The notes: a model not told the origin generated them from the sequence alone. A stretch of DNA of 5,826 bases from a candidate division CSSED10-310 bacterium (GCA_016932295.1 JAFGDC010000057.1:1-5826); one strand, 5' to 3'. Shown: positions 1 through 5,826, numbered from the stretch's first letter. Numbers and translations: made by a program.

Positions 1-522
1 TAACGGCGTTTCGGTGCTCATCGGCGTCGGCGTTGGAGATCCATAGCTCGAAGTGGTGTAGCTGAACGCCCCGGCCGCGGCGGCGGTTTCATTATCGGTC
101 CGATAGGATGCCTGGTCCGTGCCGTACACATACGTGTCATCGTACCCGGCGGCGTGCATGGCGAAATAATACGCCATGGTGATGGAAGGCGTGCTCGCCG
201 GCAGCGTGCCGATCCAGAAATCATAGCCGGAAGATGACACGAAATACTGAAGATCGATGGCGGTCCAGGAACCGGAAGCGCCCACACGGAACAGCACCTC
301 ACCACTCTCGATGTGCCCCGTCGGTTCCCCCGCAATGAATACCATCACCGGCTCCCAGCCCTGCGGTGCCAATGGATGCCGCATGGTGAAACCGGGCGGA
401 TACGGCGCCACAGGCAGATGCCAGACATCCATCAATTCACGTCCTCCGCCCGCAGCGACTCCCGCGATTACCGCGACAAACATCACACCCGCCATCACAA
501 CCAACCGGATACCATGTTTCAT
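1..522 (-). CDS. Secreted protein of unknown function with Pro/Thr linker (5' part only)
   Basis: The reading frame opens with ATG at 522-520 and stays open for 174 codons to the window edge, so the C-terminal part is missing. A Shine-Dalgarno-like AAGGTGG (complement of 530-536) lies 7 nt before the ATG. Residues 1 to about 24 look like a Sec signal peptide: MKHGIR, a hydrophobic core (LVVMAGVMFVAVIAG), then a small-residue site VAA before GGG. Residues about 28-160 are rich in Tyr, Trp, Phe, Gly and Ser (for example GSWTAIDLQYF, YDFWIGTLP, MAYYFAMHAAGYDDTYVYGTDQ) and look like a beta-rich extracellular domain, but I recognise no family. From about residue 161 it becomes SPTPTPMSTETP, a typical flexible Pro/Thr linker, so another domain probably follows outside the window. 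It is transcribed divergently from the operon on the right, and nothing suggests a shared function. The frame, start and signal peptide are clear; the function is unknown. Confidence 0.8.
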   Translation of the reverse strand, partial: MKHGIRLVVMAGVMFVAVIAGVAAGGGRELMDVWHLPVAPYPPGFTMRHPLAPQGWEPVMVFIAGEPTGHIESGEVLFRVGASGSWTAIDLQYFVSSSGYDFWIGTLPASTPSITMAYYFAMHAAGYDDTYVYGTDQASYRTDNETAAAAGAFSYTTSSYGSPTPTPMSTETPL

Positions 523-545
523 GCTCGCACCACCTTGTCCACGAC

Positions 546-561
546 ACCATCCCGCGATGGT
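546..561. repeat. Short inverted repeat in the leader of the secreted-protein gene
   Basis: ACCATC (546-551) and GATGGT (556-561) are perfect 6-nt complementary arms around a 4-nt loop. The site lies about 24 nt upstream of the minus-strand start codon and just upstream of its ribosome binding site. It could be a small leader hairpin or an operator. A 6-bp stem in GC-rich DNA can easily arise by chance. Confidence 0.3.
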
Positions 562-722
562 CGCCCGATCACCTTAACAGCAAGATTCGGGCCAGGTTTT
601 CAGCGGTTTCGATTGTCTTTCCCGTATGTCCACAATAACGCAGTCCGCCGGCCCGCGACAAGACTCCGTCACGCCCACCATGCAGGTGGATCCCTGACGC
701 CACGGCCCCTGTCCCGGTCTGG

Positions 723-760
723 TGGGTTACATTTTATGTAACTCATGGACCATGAATTAC
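723..760. promoter_or_regulatory. Two overlapping palindromes, candidate operator between divergent genes
   Basis: The first palindrome has arms TGGGTTACAT (723-732) and ATGTAACTCA (736-745) around TTT: ten pairs, one of them G-T. The second has arms GTAACTCATGG (738-748) and CCATGAATTAC (750-760) around a single A, with 10 of 11 pairs matching. They share 738-745, so as RNA the two hairpins exclude each other; as DNA they form tandem dyad sites of the kind bound by dimeric repressors or activators. No T-run follows on either strand, so this is not a rho-independent terminator. A possible -10 element for the minus-strand gene (TAAAAT, complement of 731-736) lies inside the first palindrome, without a good -35. 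The location between divergent genes fits a shared operator; the binding protein is unknown. Confidence 0.5.
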
Positions 761-965
761 GGTTTTGGTTGGCAATGGTTGGAAGCGGTGCATGGCGGTG
801 GGGATGGTGACGCCGGGGGGGGCTCATGAATATTGTGGATTCGCCGGGTGGTTTGATACCATTGTTTCCAGCATGTGTCGTGAGTCTGGACAGAGTGGTA
901 ATCTGTGCTGTCTGTGAATGTGCCGTGTGGTAGTCCGGGAGCGGTGGCTGGGGGCAATATTGTGC

Positions 966-993
966 TTGACAATTTTGACCGAAGATCTATATT
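966..993 (+). promoter_or_regulatory. Sigma70-type promoter for the four-gene operon
   Basis: A perfect -35 TTGACA (966-971) is followed after 16 nt by TATATT (988-993), one mismatch from TATAAT. The predicted start of transcription is near 1000, giving a leader of about 180 nt before the first gene. An 8-bp palindrome CAATATTG (955-962) lies just upstream of the -35 and could be a regulator site, though it is short. The promoter lies in an AT-rich patch of otherwise GC-rich DNA and points at the operon. Confidence 0.6.
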
Positions 994-1102
994 TCGCGCC
1001 CACGGCATGTGGGTGTTCACGGGGGGTGAGCCGTCGGGGATTGATGGCCGGTGCAGCGGGTGATGGCGTCGTGGGGAGGCGCGAAGGGGTTACAATTAAC
1101 AG

Positions 1103-1186
1103 GATAGATAATGCAGATGGCTCGGGGATGGTTCGTAGGATAGCTCGTGAAATAGTTCGAGAGATAGTATGGGAGATGCATGATGG
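1103..1186 (+). repeat. Degenerate 12-nt tandem repeat in the operon leader, running into the start codon
   Basis: Seven units beginning GATRG or a close variant start at 1103, 1116, 1127, 1139, 1151, 1163 and 1175, so spacing is 12 nt for the last four intervals and 11-13 nt before. The best units are GATAGCTCGTGA (1139), AATAGTTCGAGA (1151) and GATAGTATGGGA (1163), with approximate consensus GATAGYTCGNGA. The last unit contains the initiation region of the first gene (ATG 1180, ATG 1183). Read in one plus frame it gives a four-residue periodicity (IARE-IVRE-IVWE), but I do not think that frame is a gene. It may be a duplication remnant or a set of repeated protein-binding sites around the ribosome binding site. 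Confidence 0.45.
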
Positions 1187-2295
1187 AGAACGACAAGCCG
1201 CCGCGGGCGAATGGATTGAATGGAGACAAGCTGTTTGATCTGTTGGACAGTGCCAGTCCGGAGATGACCGATCTTTCCCCCGAGCAGGAGAACCAGCAAC
1301 GGGTGGCGAGTGATCCGGCCCGGCCACTGCGAGAACGGTTGGAGGCATACGAAGACATTTTTGAATCCGAGGTGGGTGACACCAGCTTGGTGAGGGCGCG
1401 CAATCTCGAGCGCGAGATCGGCGTGCGGCAGATTTTTCTCAAGTTCGAGGGGACCAATCCCACCGGCACGCAGAAGGACCGGATTGCGTTTGCGCAGGTA
1501 TTGGATGCGCTGCGCCGCGGCTACGATGCCATTACCCTGGCGACGTGCGGGAATTACGGCGCGGCCATCTCGTTTGCCGCCGCCATCGCCGGACTGCGGT
1601 GCCTGATTTTTATACCCGAGCAGTATCACACCAAGCGTATCAAGGAGATGCTGGATTGCGGCGCAGAGATCAAGCGTGTGGGGGGGGATTACGAGGCGGC
1701 GGTGGATGCCTCGAGCGAGTATGCCCAATCGGCGGAGATGTATGATGCCAATCCCGGCGGCGCCAACACGTCATTGCAGCTTCAGGCTTACGCGGGAATC
1801 GCCGGCGAGATTTACGACGAGCTTCGCGATGCGCCTGCCATCGTGGCCCTGCCGGTGTCCAACGGGACCACCCTGGCGGGGATTTACAAGGGCTTCGTGA
1901 GTCTTCAACGGCGGGGTCGTACGTCTCGCGTGCCCCACATGGCGGCCGGTTCATCTTCGTTCAAGAATCCCATTGTTCAGGCCTGGCTCAAGAACCTGCC
2001 GCGCTGCGAGGATCTGGCGCCGGACAAGATCCGCGAATCCAAGGTGAACGAACCATTGATCAACTGGCATTCCATGGACGGCGAGTATGCCCTGCAAGTG
2101 CTTCGGCAGAGCAAGGGGATGGCGGCCAACGCATCCGACAAGAAGATGCTGGCCTATTCCCGTATGCTGCGTGATCGCGAAGGGCTCCATGTGCTGCCCG
2201 CATCCACCGCCGGACTGGTGGCGCTCATGGAGTTGCACGCCAGGCAGCCACTGGCCAGCGACAGGTACGTGGTCATATTGACGGGAAAGAGGTGA
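1180..2295 (+). CDS. Threonine-synthase-like PLP-dependent enzyme (fold type II)
   Basis: This 371-residue cytosolic enzyme belongs to the tryptophan-synthase-beta/threonine-synthase superfamily, which performs beta- or gamma-replacement and elimination on amino acids with pyridoxal phosphate. The likely Schiff-base lysine is Lys99 in NPTGTQKDR. Asn125 in CGNYGAA matches the Asn that contacts the PLP ring oxygen. SNGTTLAGIYKGF (227-239) matches the PLP-phosphate loop, and LHVLPASTAGLVAL (336-349) is the typical C-terminal active-site segment. The protein ends soon after VVILTGKR, shorter than classical threonine synthases. Two ATGs compete: 1180, and 1183, which is better spaced (7 nt) from GGGAG at 1171-1175. 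It is the first gene of the operon, 3 nt before the DUF1611 gene. A housekeeping threonine synthase is possible, but the neighbours favour another substrate, perhaps formation or cleavage of a beta-substituted or acidic amino acid. The family is secure, the substrate is not. An eight-G run at 1680-1687 lies within the gene, in frame. Confidence 0.88.
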   Translation: MMENDKPPRANGLNGDKLFDLLDSASPEMTDLSPEQENQQRVASDPARPLRERLEAYEDIFESEVGDTSLVRARNLEREIGVRQIFLKFEGTNPTGTQKDRIAFAQVLDALRRGYDAITLATCGNYGAAISFAAAIAGLRCLIFIPEQYHTKRIKEMLDCGAEIKRVGGDYEAAVDASSEYAQSAEMYDANPGGANTSLQLQAYAGIAGEIYDELRDAPAIVALPVSNGTTLAGIYKGFVSLQRRGRTSRVPHMAAGSSSFKNPIVQAWLKNLPRCEDLAPDKIRESKVNEPLINWHSMDGEYALQVLRQSKGMAANASDKKMLAYSRMLRDREGLHVLPASTAGLVALMELHARQPLASDRYVVILTGKR

Positions 2296-2298
2296 TCC

Positions 2299-3390
2299 AT
2301 GAGGAATGAATTCCCTGAAGGCACGGCGGTGGTGTATTGCGACGGGGCTTTCGGCACCACCAACGGCAAGACCGCCCATGGACTTGTCCGCCGAACCCGT
2401 CGATACAGGGTTGCGGCCGTCATCGACCAGCGCCTGGCCGGCTGCGATGCGGGGGTGGTCCTGGACGGGCGGGCGGCGGGTATCCCCATTGTCGCCGACC
2501 TGGCGGCGGCGTTGGCCGTTGCTGGAGATGCACGCCCCACCCATTTTGTCATCGGTCTCGCCCCGGACGGCGGACGCCTTCCGGACTCCGCGCGACTGGC
2601 GGTACGGGAAGCGCTGGAATCCGGATTGAACGTGGATTCCGGGTTGCATGATTTTCTCTCCGACGATCCCGCGCTTGGTGCCAGCGCGCGCGCTCACGGC
2701 GTGGCCATACGCGATATCCGCAAGCCGCCCGGCAGGGAATGCCTGCATTTTTTCAGCGGCAGGATCGAGGATGTCGACTGCCTGACGGTGGCGCTGCTTG
2801 GCACCGATTCCGCTGTTGGCAAGCGGACCACCGCCTGGCTGCTGCTGGATGCCCTTGCCGCCGCCGGTGTCCGCGCCGAACTGGTGGGCACCGGGCAGAC
2901 CGCCTGGCTGCAGGGGGTCTCCTACGGGATTATTCTTGATTCCCTCGTGAACGACTTCGTGGCCGGCGAAATCGAGCATGCGGTCTGGAGCGCCTGGCGC
3001 GAATCCAGGCCCCAGGTGATCATCATCGAAGGGCAGGGCAGCCTGATGAATCCCGCCTATCCCGGCGGCTACGAGATCCTGGCGGCGGGTCGTCCGGACG
3101 TGGTGATCATGCAGCACGCGCCGGCCCGGCACGAATATGACGGTTTCCCTGGCTATCCCCTGCATCCCATTGCCACGCAAATCGCCGCCGTTGAGTTGGT
3201 CTCCGATCGACCCGTGGTGGGAATCACCATCAATCACGAGGGCATGTCGGAGGCCGAAACCCTCGAATCGTGCCGCCTGCTGGGGGCGACGACCGGTCTG
3301 CCCGTCGTGGATCCCCTGCGGCAGGATCTCGGCCCAATCGTCGCCGCGGTCATGGCGCACGACCGGCGGTCGCCGGGAGGCCGGCGGTGA
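2299..3390 (+). CDS. dgcN-like: DUF1611 family P-loop protein, DgcN-like (D-glutamate N-acetyltransferase family)
   Basis: This 363-residue protein has the two-part layout of DUF1611. The N-terminal Rossmann-like part (about 8-150) has GAFGTTNGKTAHGLVR, VAAVIDQRLAG and GIPIVADLAAAL. The C-terminal part is a P-loop domain with Walker A GTDSAVGKRTT (168-178), GTGQTAW (197-203), a Walker B-like VIIIEGQGS (240-248) with Glu244, and QHAPARHEYDGFP (272-284). Characterised members (DgcN) N-acetylate D-glutamate so that the partner DgcA can racemise the N-acetyl product; family genes commonly lie next to dipeptide-epimerase-type genes, as here two genes downstream. The start is supported by a strong Shine-Dalgarno (AAGAGGTGA, 2287-2295) that overlaps the stop codon of the previous gene, suggesting coupled translation. 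The TGA stop overlaps the next ATG by one base. Family membership is confident; activity on D-Glu, rather than on another amino acid or dipeptide, is inferred from context. Confidence 0.85.
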   Translation: MRNEFPEGTAVVYCDGAFGTTNGKTAHGLVRRTRRYRVAAVIDQRLAGCDAGVVLDGRAAGIPIVADLAAALAVAGDARPTHFVIGLAPDGGRLPDSARLAVREALESGLNVDSGLHDFLSDDPALGASARAHGVAIRDIRKPPGRECLHFFSGRIEDVDCLTVALLGTDSAVGKRTTAWLLLDALAAAGVRAELVGTGQTAWLQGVSYGIILDSLVNDFVAGEIEHAVWSAWRESRPQVIIIEGQGSLMNPAYPGGYEILAAGRPDVVIMQHAPARHEYDGFPGYPLHPIATQIAAVELVSDRPVVGITINHEGMSEAETLESCRLLGATTGLPVVDPLRQDLGPIVAAVMAHDRRSPGGRR

Positions 3391-4940
3391 TGGCAGCGCC
3401 CGGCGCTGGCCGCCTCGACCAACTGCAGGTGATCGATCTGCTGGAAGTGGGACCGGTACGAGTGGAGAAAAACCGACTGTCAGCAGATTACAAGGTGCAT
3501 GCCGGGGCGGTCGAGGATACAATTACCCTGATCTACCGTTTTGAGGAAGATGTATTCGATCCAGGGGATGCTGCTTCGCGCAACCTGGCCGCCGTTATGG
3601 CCGCCCAGGTGGCGCTCAACTACGGACTGTTCTGCCGGACCATCCGATTCCGCGGCGAGTACAGCGAGGCTGATCGTCGATTTCTGGAGAAGATGGCGCG
3701 CAACACGGCCCGCGAAATCTATGTCAAGAAGCTGTTGCAGCCCAACCCGTTCCTGACCGGCGCAGCGGTGGATCTGCCGGTGGAGAACCGCGCGGATTAC
3801 CTGGCGGCGGTCCTTCGGTTCGATTCTGAAGCCGTGGTGGAACAGGAGTCATGGCCGGTCTCCGGGGACCGGTTCCTCGTGCTGTCCAGCGGCGGCAAGG
3901 ACAGTTTGTTGAGTTTCGGATTGCTGCACGAACTGGGACGGGACCCCTGTGCCGTTTTCGTCAATGAATCCGGCCGCCACTGGTTCACCGCGCTCAATGC
4001 CTACCGGCATTTCAAGGCTGCTCACCCCGGCACTGCGCGGGTCTGGACCAATGCCGACCGGCTGTTCACCTGGATGCTCAGGCACCTGCCGTTTATCCGT
4101 CCTGATTTCTCCTCGCTGCGTTCCGATGAATATCCTGTCCGACTGTGGACGGTGGCGGTTTTCGCCGTGGCGGCGCTGCCCCTGCTCCGCAAACGCGGTA
4201 TCGGCAACCTGGTCATTGGCGATGAATATGACACCACCCGGCGTCTTACGCACCGGGGGATTCCCCATTACGACGGCCTGTACGATCAGAGCCGCTACTT
4301 CGACTCGGCCATGAGCCGATTCTACGCCGGCAAGGGGTATGGCGTGTATCAATGTTCCCTTCTCAGGCCGTTATCGGAGTTGCTCATCGAAAAAATCCTC
4401 GTGGAGCGATATCCATCATTGCAGGAACACCAGGTGTCATGTCACGCCGCCCACATGGATGGAGACCGGGTCAAGCCTTGCCAACGATGTGAAAAGTGTC
4501 GCCGCATCGTGGGCATGCTGAGTGCCGTGGGGGCCGATCCCAGGCGCTGCGGCTATACCGCTGAAGGCATCGAGTCCTGTCTCGAAAGCCTGGTGGGGCA
4601 GGGAGTGCACCAGGAATCCGCCGGCGCCGGCGAGATGCTGCGGCTGCTGGCCGAAAGGGGCCTGGTGTCGCTTCCGCCTGGATCGGGCCGCCATCAACCC
4701 CATCCGGAGGTTCTGTCGGTCCGCCTCGATCCCGTCCGCTCACCGCTGGAGGCGATTCCCGCCTGTGTGCGCGGCGGTCTGTTCGGGTTGTTCCTGGCGC
4801 ACGCGGACGGGATCGTGATCCGTGCCGGGCGCCGCTGGGAGCCGCGTGAGCCCGCGGAAGCTTTGGCCGCGCACGGCTTGGAACCGGTGGAGCACATGAA
4901 GGGACTCACCCTGGACGAGAGTTACCAGGAAAGGCACTGA
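3390..4940 (+). CDS. PP-loop ATP-pyrophosphatase with Cys4 zinc site, possible MurL-like epimerase
   Basis: From ATG 3390 the product is 516 residues. That start overlaps the previous stop by one base (TGATG) and has GGGAGG 9 nt upstream (3375-3380). The N-terminal region (about 20-150) contains TITLIYRFEEDVFDP and a helical segment YSEADRRFLEKMARNTAREIYVKKLL. The PP-loop SSGGKDS (166-172), after the strand FLVL, marks an enzyme that splits ATP into AMP and PPi. Then come GDEYDTTRRL (277-286), SLLRPLSELLIEKI (323-336), and cysteines C351, C364, C367, C370 (SCH...CQRCEKC), a zinc site as in QueC and related proteins. The order 'acidic motif, S-LRPLSEL, SC, CxxCxxC' recalls MurL, which epimerises the terminal L-Glu of UDP-MurNAc-L-Ala-L-Glu using ATP. 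A further 110 or so residues at the C terminus are unassigned. The PP-loop fold is clear, the MurL link only plausible; QueC-like or amide-forming ligase chemistry are alternatives. No transmembrane segment is expected. Confidence 0.8.
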   Translation: MAAPGAGRLDQLQVIDLLEVGPVRVEKNRLSADYKVHAGAVEDTITLIYRFEEDVFDPGDAASRNLAAVMAAQVALNYGLFCRTIRFRGEYSEADRRFLEKMARNTAREIYVKKLLQPNPFLTGAAVDLPVENRADYLAAVLRFDSEAVVEQESWPVSGDRFLVLSSGGKDSLLSFGLLHELGRDPCAVFVNESGRHWFTALNAYRHFKAAHPGTARVWTNADRLFTWMLRHLPFIRPDFSSLRSDEYPVRLWTVAVFAVAALPLLRKRGIGNLVIGDEYDTTRRLTHRGIPHYDGLYDQSRYFDSAMSRFYAGKGYGVYQCSLLRPLSELLIEKILVERYPSLQEHQVSCHAAHMDGDRVKPCQRCEKCRRIVGMLSAVGADPRRCGYTAEGIESCLESLVGQGVHQESAGAGEMLRLLAERGLVSLPPGSGRHQPHPEVLSVRLDPVRSPLEAIPACVRGGLFGLFLAHADGIVIRAGRRWEPREPAEALAAHGLEPVEHMKGLTLDESYQERH

Positions 4941-4942
4941 CC

Positions 4943-5826
4943 GTGAGAATTATCGGCCTGGACGTGCGCCCGCATGTCATGCAATTGACTGAGCCATACA
5001 CCATAGCCTATGAAACGGTGCACGAGACCACAAATGTGTTCATCAGGCTCCGCACCGATCGCGGGATCACCGGCTACGGCTGCGCGGCTCCCGACGAGGC
5101 GGTTACCGGTGAAACGGCAACAGGGGTGCTGCGGAGCATGACAGAGGTGATCGCGCCCGCACTCGAGGGCGCTGATCCGCTGCGCGCTGCCGCCATCCTT
5201 GAGCATCTCTCGAGGGATCTTGCGATACATGCCGCAACGCTGGCAGCGATCGACATGGCACTGTTCGACATCCTCGGCCGCACCGCCGGTCTGCCCCTCT
5301 GGATCTTGCTGGGAGGCTATAGGGAACGAATCGCCACGAGCATCACCATCGGCATTATGCCGGTCGCCGCCACGGTGGAGCGCGCCCGCCGGTACATCGG
5401 CCGCGGCTTCTCTTGTCTCAAGATCAAAGGCGGCGCTGACGTGGACGAGGATATCGAGCGCGTGGCGCAGGTGCGCGCCGAATGCGGCGGTGCCGTTCAA
5501 CTGCGCTTCGATGCCAACCAGGGCTACTCCCTGGAAGACTCGCTGCGATTCGTGACGGGCGTGCGGTCTTTCAACGTGGAACTGCTGGAGCAGCCGACAC
5601 CGCGCGGGAAATCGGAAATGCTGGGCCGGGTGACGGCGCGTGTGCCGATTCCCATCATGGCCGATGAGAGCCTCATGAATCTCCGGGACGCCTTCCGCCT
5701 GGCGCGCGACGAACGAGCGGACATGGTCAACATCAAGCTCATGAAGGTCGGAGGTATTGCGGAAGCACTGCATATCAACGCCGTCGCCCGATCGGCCGGG
5801 CTGGAGGTGATGGTGGGCTGCATGGA
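4943..5826 (+). CDS. Dipeptide epimerase / N-acyl amino acid racemase of the enolase superfamily (3' end missing)
   Basis: Starts at GTG 4943, 2 nt after the previous stop, with AGGAAAGG (4927-4934) 8 nt upstream. The N terminus RIIGLDVRPH fits the capping domain of the muconate-lactonising subgroup. 294 codons are present before the window ends. The catalytic set is complete so far: K160-I-K162 on the second barrel strand, metal ligands D190 (DANQGY), E216 (EQP) and D241 (ADES), and the opposing general base K265 (NIKLMKVGG). These positions are close to those of the Bacillus L-Ala-D/L-Glu epimerase. The last residues, VGCM, begin the eighth-strand motif whose following residues decide dipeptide specificity; they lie outside the window. 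The enzyme should swap the configuration at an alpha carbon by proton transfer with Mg2+. With the DUF1611 gene in the same operon it could be a DgcA-type N-acetyl-D-Glu racemase or an Ala-Glu epimerase; the sequence seen does not separate these. Confidence 0.9.
   Translation, partial: MRIIGLDVRPHVMQLTEPYTIAYETVHETTNVFIRLRTDRGITGYGCAAPDEAVTGETATGVLRSMTEVIAPALEGADPLRAAAILEHLSRDLAIHAATLAAIDMALFDILGRTAGLPLWILLGGYRERIATSITIGIMPVAATVERARRYIGRGFSCLKIKGGADVDEDIERVAQVRAECGGAVQLRFDANQGYSLEDSLRFVTGVRSFNVELLEQPTPRGKSEMLGRVTARVPIPIMADESLMNLRDAFRLARDERADMVNIKLMKVGGIAEALHINAVARSAGLEVMVGCM

Larger units (their letters stand above)
523..1179. other. Divergent intergenic region without a convincing gene
   Basis: This stretch separates two divergently transcribed genes. 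The open frames across it overlap each other in opposite directions and have low-complexity translations, so I call no gene. The plus strand is C-rich left of about 720 and strongly G/T-rich from about 760 to 1080, including an eight-G run at 815-822 and six Gs at 1021-1026. The change of skew falls at the palindromes at 723-760. It also holds a small inverted repeat (546-561), a rightward promoter (966-993) and a repeat-bearing leader (1103-1186). I see no tRNA, riboswitch or rho-independent terminator. Confidence 0.7.

Noticed and set aside
252..276. Hydrophobic stretch at residues 252-276 of the PP-loop protein (coordinates are residues) as a membrane segment
   Set aside because: It is interrupted by charged residues (LRKRG) and fits a buried helix and strand of the PP-loop fold.
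313..741. 142-codon plus-strand open frame over the secreted-protein start and intergenic region
   Set aside because: Rich in His/Arg/Pro/Thr with no domain, and antisense to a frame with a good signal peptide and ribosome binding site.
723..760. Rho-independent terminator at the palindromes
   Set aside because: No T-run follows the stems on either strand and no gene ends toward this site.
600..1000. Possible replication origin because of the strand-skew change
   Set aside because: I find no cluster of DnaA boxes (only a poor match near 834-842) and no dnaA, dnaN or gyr genes; divergent transcription explains the skew.
918..1238. 106-codon plus-strand open frame in the leader
   Set aside because: It overlaps the lead gene by 59 nt, crosses the promoter, and its regular IARE-IVRE pattern is explained by the 12-nt DNA repeat.
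3270..3389. Upstream in-frame ATG that would extend the PP-loop protein to 556 residues
   Set aside because: It would overlap the DUF1611 gene by 121 nt and adds an Arg/Pro/Ala-rich stretch; ATG 3390 has a Shine-Dalgarno and the typical TGATG junction.
1951..3522. 523-codon minus-strand open frame
   Set aside because: It lies opposite the end of the PLP gene, the whole DUF1611 gene and the start of the PP-loop gene, all with clear family motifs; its translation is low-complexity Gly/Arg/Pro/His-rich, as expected from an antisense frame in GC-rich DNA.
4922..5773. 283-codon minus-strand open frame opposite the epimerase
   Set aside because: The plus strand encodes a complete set of enolase-superfamily catalytic residues; the minus frame shows no recognisable motif.

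Overview
The window comes from a GC-rich bacterial chromosome (roughly 60% G+C by eye), with bacterial Shine-Dalgarno sites, a sigma70-like promoter and a tightly packed operon. Nothing here fixes the phylum. The Thr/Pro-rich linker in the left-hand secreted protein is common in several poorly cultured environmental lineages but is not diagnostic.

Layout: (1) positions 1-522, minus strand, hold the 5' part of a gene for a secreted protein of unknown function (signal peptide, about 130-residue extracellular domain, start of a Pro/Thr linker), cut by the left edge. (2) Positions 523-1179 form a divergent intergenic region with no convincing gene. It holds a pair of overlapping palindromes (723-760), a good sigma70-type promoter pointing right (966-993), and a leader whose last part is a degenerate 12-nt repeat running into the next start codon (1103-1186). 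(3) Positions 1180-5826 hold four co-directional genes spaced +3, -1 and +2 nt, so almost certainly one operon. They encode a threonine-synthase-like PLP enzyme, a DUF1611/DgcN-type P-loop protein, a PP-loop ATP-pyrophosphatase resembling the MurL class, and an enolase-superfamily dipeptide epimerase cut by the right edge.

How the genes may work together: a DUF1611 protein beside a dipeptide-epimerase-type enzyme is the known DgcN-DgcA arrangement, in which D-glutamate is N-acetylated and then racemised. Dipeptide epimerases otherwise act on L-Ala-D/L-Glu from murein. MurL is an ATP-dependent epimerase that inverts the terminal L-Glu of UDP-MurNAc-L-Ala-L-Glu. If the third gene really is MurL-like, three protein families associated with glutamate stereochemistry sit in one operon behind an amino-acid-forming or amino-acid-cleaving PLP enzyme. 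This points to a pathway that makes or breaks down an epimerised acidic amino acid or dipeptide. It could be murein precursor supply or recycling, D-amino-acid catabolism, or a small dipeptide-like metabolite. The family calls rest on motifs read in the sequence; the pathway is inference.
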